From: Codonopsis lanceolata
Lineage: Eukaryota; Streptophyta; Magnoliopsida; Asterales; Campanulaceae
Length of the DNA: 64,000 nucleotides
Assembly (NCBI GenBank): GCA_013146195.2
Contig: CM028379.1
Span: forward strand, 107,978,793-108,042,792
Reading direction: 5' to 3'
Made by a program: the position numbers and the translations under genes. Below, piece by piece: positions 24,040 to 34,283 of the stretch. Position 1 is the stretch's first letter. Each line of letters starts with the position of its first letter. The notes under the pieces were generated by a model. The model ran no database searches, was not told where the DNA came from, and saw nothing but the letters and a program-made list of their open reading frames with translations.

Positions 24040-24283
24040 TTTCTCTTAACCCTTGTCAGCTCAAGGGGGAGCATATATGGATGTACTCTTTTTCCCTTTA
24101 TCATGGTTTTTTCCCACTAAGTTTTCCATGAAAAGGTTTTTAACGAGACAGCTCATGCACACAATTCAGATTTAAGTTGTATACATTTTTCCTTATGTCC
24201 GATTTTTTTTCCCTACTGGGTTTTTCGGCTTAAAGGTTTTCATCGAGGCAGCCCTGCACTTAGTCAATCGCTCATGTTCAAAG
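24040..24283 (+). other. Copia 3' region with polypurine tract and duplicated T-rich motif
   Basis: CTCAAGGGGGAGCA at 24060-24073 is a polypurine tract lying 210 bases before the LTR. Two diverged copies of the motif CCCACTAAGTTTTCC...AAGGTTTTTAACGAG/CCCTACTGGGTTTTTCGG...AAGGTTTTCATCGAG lie at about 24113-24147 and 24210-24246. The purines directly adjoining the LTR (TTCAAAG) look decayed. Confidence 0.6.
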
Positions 24284-24403
24284 TGTTATAAATGAACATA
24301 TGCATGATAGGTATAGGTGCTATCAATTTGACAATGAACATTGCATGATACGATTGATTTGATTGATTGTTTTAATCTCTCTCTCTCTGGTTACTTTATA
24401 ACA
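24284..24403 (+). repeat. 3' LTR of copia element, 120 bp
   Basis: TGTTATAAATG...CTTTATAACA with perfect 9-bp terminal inverted repeats and TG/CA ends. The end agrees with the surviving 5' LTR end at 18266. Confidence 0.75.
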
Positions 24404-24864
24404 ATTTGGTTTTAAAAATTTTAGAATATGCCGGAGTTGTTCGGCTAGCGTTTTTGGCGTGAACCGAAATGAATCACTTACTTCAATACTTCAATGTTCA
24501 TGGATGTTACTTACAAAAAGTGATGGTTTTAATAAAAATAAATTAAAAAATAAGACAGATATGAAAATGGATATTTTACCAAAAGATATTAATAAATAAA
24601 TGAATTAACGACCCAACATCCTCAGTAAAAAAAAAGTAAGATTTTTCACTAGCAGAGTAAAAAATATGAATACGAAAGAAGAAAATAAGTCCAAGTCCCA
24701 CCATCTTAAATTTAACATCTACCAAAGAATACAAGGACGATCCCATAAATCCGGCCCCCCCATGTGGTAAGAGTAACAAAAGAAAACAAAAAGAAATGGC
24801 TGTCCGAATCTGAATAATTATAATACTCCACTCCACAATAGTAAGCATAGTAATAAAATTTAAA
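24404..24864. other. Gap between copia element and AGP stop
   Basis: AT-rich. It contains the AGP 3' UTR and polyadenylation region on the minus strand. No other gene seen. Confidence 0.5.
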
Positions 24865-26370
24865 TTAAAACAAAAACAGCCAGCTGAAGACAGCCCATCC
24901 CAATACCAAGCTCCCGACCATCTTCTGCACCCTCTTTATTGTCTCTGCTCCACTCTGCACAATTTCATTTCAAAACTTTTAGAATTAGTTTCAGATCGGA
25001 AATTCAACTGAAAAAAATACAGTATTAATGTTAAACTATACTACTACCATACCACATGCACATCTTTTCCGGATTAATTAAATAATTGGGTAATGTTAGG
25101 ACTATTCTCATTTTGTATCAAAATATGAATACTTTATAACGTGGTACATTTTATTGGTTGAAATGGTGAAACCCACAAAATATCCAACCAATGAAAATAC
25201 ACCACGTCACAGATTACCCATATTTTAATATAAAATAAAAGTGAACTACGCATTACCCTAAGTAATTAATGCCTGATGCTATCATGCACCAAGTGTGTGT
25301 ACATTGATTAACTCGAGTGTCCTATCGAGCCCTGAACAATTTGCTCTTGTTCGATGAAATCATCATTGTTTAGGCATGTATCTCTTCAACAGAATACGCC
25401 AAACAGAGCAGCTCGGAACAAAAATCTTCATCTCAAATTCAATCGGTAGCTAACCATGTAATGCTACTGATCATACGTAGGAATGTGCAAGTCTCAGGCG
25501 AGTAGCCACCGACTATACAATCAATTAATTGTAGATTCTAGTGAGTGACTATCAAATAAAAGAACGCTCTAATTGCTAATACTTATATAGGTGTTCTCTA
25601 CGATTTGATTAACCAAAACATGTAATGTGATCAGTATTAGAGGAATTTCGCTAGATCTGAGTGCACACCGACGCCTATGCTAGGCTAGGAACCAAAGCGT
25701 ATGGATAAGCACGTACCTCGTCTGCTAGGGACGGAGCAGGGGACTCTGATGCAAGGCTTGGTCCCGGAGATCCGGTTGGAGGTGCAGGTGGTCCTAACAA
25801 GTCTGGTGATGGTGCTGGAGAAGGTGCATTGTGCTTCTTAGTTCTTTTCTTGGCTGGTGCTGGAGCAGGAGCGGTCTCCGGAGGTGAAGAAACAGGCGCC
25901 GGTGGAGAAACAACTGGAGTACTAACTGGAGTCTCAACCGGAGGCGAAGGAGGAGAGCTGATCGGCACCGAAGCAGGCGAGCTCACCGGTGTTGCGGCCG
26001 GCGGGGGCAATACAGAAACAGTAGGAGGAGCGGACACTGGAGCCGCAGCAGGAGGAGTAGAAACAGCAGTAGGTGGTGCCGAAGTCGGGGCCGTCACCGG
26101 AGCTGGTGTAGTAGGAGTGGTAGGTGCTGCGGCATTAGGAGTAGTAGGTGCTGCGGCATTAGGAGTGGTAGGTGCTGCCGCATTAGGAGTGGTAGGTGCT
26201 GCGGCATTAGGAGTGGTAGGTGCTGCCGCATTATGAGTGGTTGGTGCCGTAGCCGGAGGAACCACAGTTGCTGGCGGGGTTGTGGTCGGAGCAGCTGCCG
26301 GAGATTGCCCACCGACGGCGGCAATTAAAACGCATAAGAATGCTACCCCTATCGCATTCTTACGATCCAT
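24865..26370 (-). CDS. Lysine-rich classical arabinogalactan protein (AGP17/18/19 type), two exons
   Basis: Exon 1 is 26370-25717 (218 codons), exon 2 is 24954-24865, joined in phase 0 across GAG|GTACGT and TGTGCAG|AGT. Product 247 aa. Start MDRKNAIG was chosen because residues 1-21 form a signal peptide ending VGG|QSP; an in-frame ATG further upstream would spoil it. The body is Pro/Ala/Ser/Thr-rich (AP, SP, TP dipeptides, hydroxyproline O-glycosylation sites), with five NAAAPTTP units at 47-86. A short basic region KKRTKK (174-179) defines the Lys-rich subclass, followed by APSPDLLGPPAPPTGSPGP, typical of AGP17/18. Exon 2 encodes SGAE plus a hydrophobic tail, the GPI-anchor signal. Likely a plasma-membrane/cell-wall proteoglycan. 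A weak TATA-like CTTATAC lies at 26468-26474. Confidence 0.88.
25088..25258. mobile_element. TIR MITE in the AGP intron
   Basis: Ends GGGTAATG...CATTACCC, and homology extends inward about 40 bases on each side (left TATCAAAATATG, right CATATTTTAATA). 171 bp, no coding capacity. The superfamily is not certain. Confidence 0.6.
26120..26239 (-). repeat. Coding minisatellite in the AGP gene, 5 x 24 bp
   Basis: Five tandem 24-bp units encode NAAAPTTP (residues 47-86), differing by one or two bases, mainly GCG/GCC Ala codons. The number of O-glycosylation sites will vary with unit count. Confidence 0.9.
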
Positions 26371-26454
26371 GACTTCTACAGAGGGAGAGAAAGGAGTAAG
26401 AGCGAGATAGAGATAGAGAGAGTGGGGGAGACGGTGATAGTTGTAGCAAGGCAA

Positions 26455-27716
26455 GGAGTAGGAGAGAGTATAAGTAGGCGTTAAGTTAAAACGTGTAGAT
26501 CAGATACATAACGGGTAAAGAAGGTTCGACAAATTGAGGTGGGCCCATACATGTATAAACTACTCCATAAACAAAGTTGCTATGAATTGAGAAAAGGAGT
26601 GGGCCCTGGTTTGCATGTGATGGCAAGGGATTAGGTTTGATTGCCACGTCACATAAACAAACAGTGCACCGATTTCTCTGCCGGTGGTTTTGATCTGATG
26701 TTTTACTCTGCGTATGTGCGCTTCAGTACAGCTGGATTAGTGAGGAAGAAGTAGGTCCCCGCTTTATTAGACTCAATGATTTGTGTACACATATGGGTGT
26801 GTACCAACCGTTGTTCCGCAGGCATGTAGATGTAGTAAATATTTGGCTGGAGTTCGTAAATCTTAAGGGCACCCCTCACCGTCAAGTGTGGGCTCCTTAA
26901 AGCGGTAATGCTTGTCTTCTCGTGAACTTTTCTAACGTGGAATTTTCGTCTTGTGTTATTCTTGTTGGATCGCATAAATAAAGAGAGGAGCATCTAATAT
27001 TTGTTGATGTTTTTTTTTTTTTACCTTTTATTAAATGAATTTAGAAAACAAGCGGTATATAAATTCCAACGCCATTCGCGGAACATTTTATTCGGCTAGA
27101 AATTTTAAAGCCCTAAAAGTCCCTATTGAGAGTATTATAGTTTGGGAATTCTGTAGCATTATAGTTTCATTATAAAGTATTTCTTTTGAGTGAAACAAAT
27201 GTTGAACGTCTTACTTACATTTCTAGTATTTCCACCACTGTCCCTCGATGCTTTTGTGTGGAAGAAGAAAAACCAATTTAGAAGAGGAAAGAAAAATATA
27301 TAGTTTAGTAGTTTACAAAATTTTGGATGGACAGTTATATCCCAACTGCTTTCTGGTGTCCACACATTAAAATGCTCTTCACTACATCACCGTAAATTGA
27401 CAAAAGTGTCGGTCACCTGAGATGTTCTCGGAAGATTACCAAGTTCCACAGCATGGCTCCGTCAAGTGTTGTCGGAGAGAATGTTTCTTTTTTTTTTTTT
27501 ATTTTTATTAACGTTATGTTAAAATGAAAATCATATTCCAACCTTTAAATTTCATTTTTCTTTTAACGCTATCCTCAATAGTCAATCCCAACCATGTTTC
27601 GAGAGAGTAAACTGAAATTTAATCTGGATTCTGGAACACCTTTTATCCAATTCAGCCTTAGTCCAGTCACAAAACCTGAATTTTCATAAAAAAAAAAGGA
27701 TTAAGATCATTTTATA
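26455..27716. other. Intergenic, AGP upstream region
   Basis: Contains the AGP promoter on the minus strand. No further gene. The open frame at 26703-26993 has no recognisable domain or homologous context. Confidence 0.5.
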
Positions 27717-27883
27717 CTCATTCCGTTCCGTTTGAAAGTCAATTTTTATAAAAAAATGATATTTTTAGTAACTTATTAATAATAAAATGATACTTTCATA
27801 CCTTAAGTTTTGAAAATAAACTTTTTAAATAAAATATTTTAAAATAGAATAGTGGACTATTTGTCTGAAATGGATGGAAGAAA
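27717..27883. mobile_element. Stowaway-like MITE
   Basis: Inverted ends CTCATTCCGTTCCGTTTGAAAG and CTATTTGTCTGAAATGGATGGAAG, next to TA. About 165 bp, AT-rich. Confidence 0.55.
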
Positions 27884-29018
27884 TAAGTAAAAACTTGTAT
27901 AGTAGTTCGTAATATATCAACTTGGCTCAAATTGGAGTAAAGCTCATAACAAGTAGATTTCGGAAATATATAAAAATAAGGGATCAAAATAATAGAATGT
28001 TGGCTTTAATAGGAGTAGTAAAGTGCTTTTTTTTTTCCCAAACTCTAAACTCTGTAAGGCTTCTCCATTGTCTTATTTTCATCAACATCCAATTTAGAAG
28101 TGAATAATTTACTTACCATTGTTCACTTCTTAATTGCCAACTAGGATAGAGAAAATAATTGACTTCTTAAATAAGAAGTTGGGAGGAGAGAGAGGGGGGA
28201 CAGCCGCTTTTTTTGTGGGGTGTGCGTGTGGGGATGGGTGGGGGGAGAGTTTTGTTTTTATTAGATGATGTTAAATTTAATATTTTTTGTGTAAGAAGAT
28301 TATACAATGTGAAAATATATTCTTAAAAGGATAAAAAGATAAAAATATATAGGTGACAGTGAAACTCAGCTAAATATATGTATAGGAAGTATTAACATTG
28401 GGGTTGTTTTAACGTGACAAACCCATAGAGGGTAGACTAAAAAGAAAAGAATGATTGCCACCCACTAATCATTTAAGGTTAATAATACACTTGTAGGTTA
28501 ATTTCGTTCTTTAGTTTATTGAGTGTTTTCCCATATAGATTCGCTACTCATCATTTTAATGGCCGACAAATAAGATCGAGTAAATGAACCTGAAAATATC
28601 ACCAATAACGGTGCTCATATGAAATAGGTTAATGGAAAGTATACAACGATGATGCTTTGGCTAATCTTAAGAGTATACTACTAAATATAGATTCAAGCTT
28701 TAAGTTAAAACGTAAATGTGTTTTTGGTAAGAATTAAACATGAGACATCCTGTTAAATAGATTGTTTCATACAGGATCTCAGTGATCGTCAAGTCACTGA
28801 TCAATCTCGTGAGTTATCGTTGATAATTTATATGTTTGTAATTTTATTTTATTTTATTTTAATGAAAAAATCAAATTTTAGTAGTCTTTGAATTGTTCGT
28901 TTTCAAAGAATGAGAGAAGTGAGCAGTTATTGTATTGAGATGTGAATAGCTATTTACAAAGGATGACAAATATATTTTGACGGGTAAATTGGGTAATTAA
29001 AAAGTTCCCACTGTATAA
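27884..29018. other. Intergenic, with a G-rich stretch
   Basis: No gene. 28175-28250 is strongly G-rich (GGGGGG, GGGG, GGGG, GGGGGG runs), a potential G-quadruplex on the plus strand. Confidence 0.5.
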
Positions 29019-29020
29019 TA

Positions 29021-29278
29021 CTCCCTTCGTTCCTAAATTATCGTCCTAGTTGATTCGGCGCACAGATTAAGAAAAAACAATTAACTTGATTATTTATATT
29101 GGTTTAATGTGTAGTTTCCTTTAAAGGTCATGTATATGTAGCCCATAATTAAAATAGAGTGAAAAAATATGGGTAAAGTGGTAAAAGTGATGTTCTAAAA
29201 AGGTAAGTTTCAAAATTGACAATTATTTTGTGACGGACGAAAAAAGAAAGGAGGACGATAATTTAGAGATGGAGGAAG
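29021..29278. mobile_element. Stowaway MITE, 258 bp
   Basis: Ends CTCCCTTCGTTCCTAAATTA and TAATTTAGAGATGGAGGAAG, flanked by TA on both sides (29019-29020, 29279-29280). The same family, in either orientation, recurs at 35571, 45215, 47379 and 48221. Confidence 0.85.
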
Positions 29279-30072
29279 TAGTAATCATAATTGATGGGAA
29301 GCGTGACAAAGTTTCATTTTGAACCTTACTATTTTATAAAAGTAACGGATTTTGACAAACCCTAGTTATGTACATATGTTAGGGGGAAATCAATTTCATT
29401 TTTACTTTTTAAACCAACACATTTTGACACTGCGCATGAATTACAAATGAAACAAAAATGTACATTAAGAACCTCCATTCAGAGTGACGCGAAAGATGGT
29501 TCATCGACATGCACTTATGTGAATCATGTAATTCTATGTTAGGGCCATCGAGGTAAAGATAGCCACTTGACTTTCAGTTCCTTGCATTAAACAGAAGCAT
29601 ATATACCTTCTTGAAAATGATAAAGAGCAAAAGTAAATAAACAGCAAAATTAAAGTAAATTAGAAACACAAAAAATCGTTGGATTACCATCAGTGGTTAA
29701 GCACTCCCATATTTTCCAGATGGTTCATACAATTTCTTGGTCAACTGTTCATACCTGGTGGCACGAGGTAATTACAAACAGAAACCAATTTGGCGATTGA
29801 TTTATACATTTTCTTGCCAGCGAACCTCAAATTTATGAGTTGCTTTAAGAAAGGATACAAATGTTTTTGTTGTAAGATCCAACTCAAAACATTTAAAATT
29901 AATAACCACAAAACCATTTTGATTTATCCAATCTGAAATCTAGAATTATGTCGCAGAACAGCGTCACAATGGAAATTTGGTACAATGTCCAGTCAAAGTT
30001 CAATATCATCGCAAAAGCACGAATCCAAAAGATTATCATTGTCAGAGAAGGCTAAAAAAATAATTAAATATA

Positions 30073-30220
30073 CTCCCTATTCTCCTTAAAAATCAAACTT
30101 TTTTTTTAAAAATAAACTCATAATAAAATAACATTTTTATGTCTGACTTTTTTAAGTAGATTTTTTTAATGAATCATCTCAAAATAAAATAGTAAACTTT
30201 TTACCCAACAGAAGGAATAG
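30073..30220. mobile_element. Short Stowaway-like MITE
   Basis: CTCCCTATTCTCC at the left, GAAGGAATAG at the right, flanked by TA at 30071-30072 and 30221-30222. 148 bp. Confidence 0.5.
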
Positions 30221-30347
30221 TATTTAATAAATATTGTAAGATTAAAAATATTTTTTTCAATAATAACTGTAATTGCATTCTCCTGATCCCAATGAGCTAC
30301 AATCCCATGTTTCTCCGATATATGCTACAAGTCACATGCAATATAAG

Positions 30348-30641
30348 ACCTCGTCTGGTGCAGCGTTTTGAAAACGTAGCTTTTTTCTAAATGCAACGTT
30401 TTTAAAACGCAGCATTTTCAAAACGTAACTTTTTTCTTGTAAACGTATTTAGAAAACTATTTCAAAATGCTATTTTTATAAACAAAATAGTTGTAAATGC
30501 AACACATTTTTAAAACACTCCAAATTGGAGCGTTTTAAAATGCAGCACATTTTTAAAACGCTGCATTGAAACACTTTTAAAAAGAAAACGTTGTATTTTT
30601 TTACTAACGTTTTTGTTAAAACGCTCCACCAAACAAGCACT
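30348..30641. mobile_element. Palindrome-rich TIR MITE
   Basis: Left end ACCTCGTCTGGTGCAGCGTTTT and right end (reverse complement) AGTGCTTGTTTGGTGGAGCG are related inverted repeats. The interior holds several alternating AAAACGC/GCGTTTT and TGCAGC motifs that can fold back. AAG flanks both sides. No coding content. Confidence 0.6.
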
Positions 30642-31813
30642 AAGTTTGTAACAGAAACACTAATATAAGCCATGATCGTGACACTGAAAATGTGTAGCAT
30701 AATTCGGCAATAATTTTGCTAGATAATTGAGTTCTCAGATTATTGTGATTCGTGCTTAGGTGCACAAATAATAAAACAAAGAACAGAACCTAAAAACCAC
30801 ATTATTAGGAAGAATTAATGAATCAAAGAAAAAAAAGAATTAAGAAAAAAACAAAGCATACAAAAGAGGAGGTATGCATATAGTAATGAAAATAGGGAAC
30901 ACAAATAATCTCGTCTCAATTCGTCCTCGTTGCTCTATACGCTATCGGAAAAGACCAACCCAGAAATATCCTGTCGAGTTGCATTCTTCTGCAGAAAAGT
31001 CAAAATTTAAAAATACATAAGAATAGGATGACCACGGCAATCCACGAATTTATAAATAAAATTAAAAAATGAGGTCACTCACTCATTTCTGTTTCTACTG
31101 CTTAAAAATGTGTCCGTATTTACCTCGGAAAAGAAATTTTTTAAGCAGTTTTAACCATAAACTATTTCAAATATCATAGTGGTGGCCACTCCACTAAATT
31201 TGAATTAATAGACCCAGCCCTCTTTCATCCGTACAAGGGCCATTTTCAAACAAAACATAATTTCAACAGCCAGTTCATACCAGCAAGAACCAGACCACCA
31301 GTCTCTCTAGTGTCTGGCAATTTTGGTTTATGCAGACATTTTTACACTACTGTATCTACGAAAACAGACACTCCATAAGAAATGAACAGATTTAGCAAAA
31401 TGAAAAGTATCTTGTATCATTTGATTTGTAAGTTAAGACAAACAAAGAGTGCGCATGTATGGAGTTAGACGACACTAGGATAGTAAATAATTTGTACCAA
31501 CTGCGGATTTTTATGTGTTTTGCAGCATTAGCAAAAAGCTCACCCAACTCAAACCTGAATCGGACCCATCACCAGTGATCTGGGTTTATGGATTGTTTTC
31601 TAGAACCCAATGGGCTTGGGCTTGCAGCCCAGCTGGTCACAGATTAGGAAGGGATTGAGAATGTCAAGTTTTTAATTGTGGTGGGTTTGGGTAGGGATGA
31701 ACCTGACTCAAACCCGAGCTTTTGTCATACTGTGCTTTTCTTATCCCCTAATGAAATTTATCAGTGCGGTGATATTGCATACGCACCAGTTACTTTCTAA
31801 GAGTGATTGTCGC
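30642..31813. other. Intergenic, SRFR1 3' flank
   Basis: No gene. It contains the 3' UTR of the minus-strand SRFR1 gene near 31500-31813. The palindromic GGGCTTGGGCTTGCAGCCC is at 31611-31629. Confidence 0.45.
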
Positions 31814-34283
31814 CTAGTTTGAATAGGTGCTCAGAGCAGCTACAACTGATCCTGTTGTCTCTAAAGTTGATGCTACATCTGGACAATCTTTCCAAGTTGT
31901 AGTGATCTTCAGCGATGGATACAGCCAACCCTTTACCGAATCAACAAAGGAGTTCGGCTCTAAGTTCAGTATCGCTTCCCAGTCCACTTGCAGGCCTTCA
32001 GGTATGCTCCCAGTGTACTCCATATTAGCAGCAAGAAGTAATCCAAGCATGACTATAAACCCAATGGCAGCAGTGCCTCTAGAAAGTGGCATAAAGTTGT
32101 ACCTGAAAAGCATTTCACTTCCATTAATAACACTTCATGCTGCACAAATAAATACTCCCTCCATTCCAAAATAAGTATCCCCTATTGACTTTACATGAGT
32201 TTCAAAAAAGTGGTTAACTTCATGTAATTTTCCTTTAATACCTCAAAGTATCCTCTAATGGTGCCAAATTAATGGGTCCCTCTTTCTTTTCCATCTCATA
32301 GTTAGGAAGGGTATTATGGACAATATGCTCAAGGAATCTTTCAAAAAATAGAAAGGAAGTACGACCTAAAATGATGTAGGGGACACTTATTTGGAACGGG
32401 GGAAGGTAGTAATTAGTATGCAATCGGAAAATCATAGTATTTTACCAATAATATGTCATCCTTAAGATTGCATCTCTGACATTTCCGAGGGCGTCAAAAT
32501 CAGTTGAACCATAAGTTTCACCGCAGTAAGCATTATATATTGCCTGCAAAAACCATGTTTAAAAACATTTCCACAATTAGGAATGATTTCATCTATTTTT
32601 ACTTGGGTGCTCCATTTCCAGCCAAAGTTTGAAGCAACAAGAAGGAAAGGTAACACACATACAAAAGAAAACATGGAAAAGGAAAGGAGCTGGAGTTCAG
32701 TTGCAGTATAGCATCGAGGGAAAGCGCAAGAGAAGTCTGTATCAATGTCACTCAAACCCAATGAAAGGGAATAAAATAACCTAGGGATCAGCAACCTGAT
32801 AATATCTCAAGTTTCTAATTATTAAATATCGAATGGTTAACTTTATATTGGTATACTGAGGAAGTATTATCTTGGGTTGACAGCTCGAGCAAGTGACAGC
32901 ATAACATTGTGCCATCATTGGCCGCAACAACAGACCATGTCATTAGGAGACACATTTCGAACTTTTTATCAGTCACGACGAGGTCATGACGCTTAAAGAA
33001 TTTGTCTGAGGTAAGACTAAGATGAAGATATATATTTATGATGAACCAAGGCACAAACCTAGTCCCATGAATGTATTTTAAGAGTTCCGTCCCAAAAAAA
33101 TAGTTTCATTTGACAAGTCAAACTTTTTAATATTGTAGCTTTACTTGTTTGTACCTCCATCAAAATGCACTAAAATTATTTCCCCTTTTAGAAATGAGAC
33201 CATTTATTTGGGACAAAGCAAAGAGGAAAGTGGGACAGGGACTGAGAGTATAGTTTTTTTAATTTTCTTAAGAATCTATTTAATTTATATGTCATTTAGG
33301 ATGCTTTTATAATTTAGGACTTAGTTGGGGCACCTTTGTAATTTTGGAAAATTCTACCTTGGTCACCAAGTATCTTTAGCCTATCATAAAAGTTTAGTAT
33401 ATGAATCCAAATAAATTGTCCAAATATTTTCATCCCAATCTAGTGGAACGCATGCGAGTCGTTAGAGTGATGGGTTATCTAATCTCTAACCAATCACATG
33501 TTTGTCACATAAATTGGGATGAGAGGTTTGAACAAAGAGGTTTGGATTCCCATCATTTTACAAGATAAAATGGTAAATATTGGTGCATGAATTTATATAA
33601 TATTGATCCCTACTCCAATCTTCAAAGATGCTCAGGTTTCTCTTTTCAACCCCTAGGGATGCCAGGTTTCTTCTCTTCTGTAAAAGGAGCATCTTATTTA
33701 GTGTCATAGGCACACAACTAGACAAGAAAATTGATCTTGTTAAGTATTAATCTAATCACTTTTTTTTGTTAAGTATTAATCTAATCACTAACTATTGAGT
33801 TTCACCAACATCATAATGCGTAACCTAGGGTCTACATACATCCTCCATTACCAACTTCCTGTAGTATTGCTGACAGTGTTACTGCTTTTCCCAAGTCCAT
33901 AAACTAAAATAATGCCGGGACAAAAGAGAGGCTACATTAAAATTCCAATAATCTTTCAAATAAGTATAAGTGTAAAAGCCAATTCAGAAGTCAAAGATCT
34001 TGAATTAAGCAAAACGGAAAGTAGTAAGTGCTTCAATAAATTGAGATCCAGGGTGACATACTTCCCATGCTGCTGTCATTTCTAAATCAAAGTCCTCCCA
34101 TCTTGAAGGGGTACAAGGTGTTCGAATTGCAAAATCAAATCCACATTCTCCCCTGGAGGCATCATAAAAAGATTCCAATTAATATAAATATGAGTATGAA
34201 AGATAAAAATCTGAACCAGGTACACCAGCAACATTCGCAACTACATTTTCACTAGGGTGATTCTTGTGCCTTCCAGGCGCTTC
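31814..34283 (-). CDS. SRFR1: SRFR1 exons 20-23, conserved C-terminus (residues 867-1038)
   Basis: Exon 20 is only 39 nt (KRLEGTRITLVK) and ends AAAAT|GTAGTT, restoring Met across the junction. Exon 21 gives GECGFDFAIRTPCTPSRW. Exon 22 gives AIYNAYCGETYGSTDFDALG and DAILRMTYYW (split Trp). Exon 23 gives YNFMPLSRGTAAIGF, the hydrophobic VMLGLLLAANM, WEAILNLEPNSFVDSVKGWL and ends VVAALSTYSN. Reading straight through exon 20 hits TAG four codons after CTA; the GTAGTT donor is therefore the phase-consistent choice. Confidence 0.9.

Larger units (their letters stand above)
18213..24403 (+). mobile_element. Ty1/copia LTR retrotransposon, decayed
   Basis: Order gag, protease, integrase, reverse transcriptase, RNase H is the copia order. 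The 3' LTR is 120 bp and the 5' LTR survives only as its last 54 bases after the gap. LTR ends are TGTTATAAA...TTTATAACA, a perfect 9-bp terminal inverted repeat. Many stops and frameshifts, plus active-site changes in protease and reverse transcriptase, show it is dead. The leader is related to DNA at 61431-61825. Confidence 0.88.

Noticed and set aside
25829..26236. 135-codon open frame on the plus strand, Gly/Ala-rich
   Set aside because: Exact antisense of the Pro/Ala-rich AGP repeats; low complexity keeps both strands open.
26703..26993. 96-codon minus-strand frame upstream of the AGP
   Set aside because: No signal peptide, domain or repeat; judged chance.
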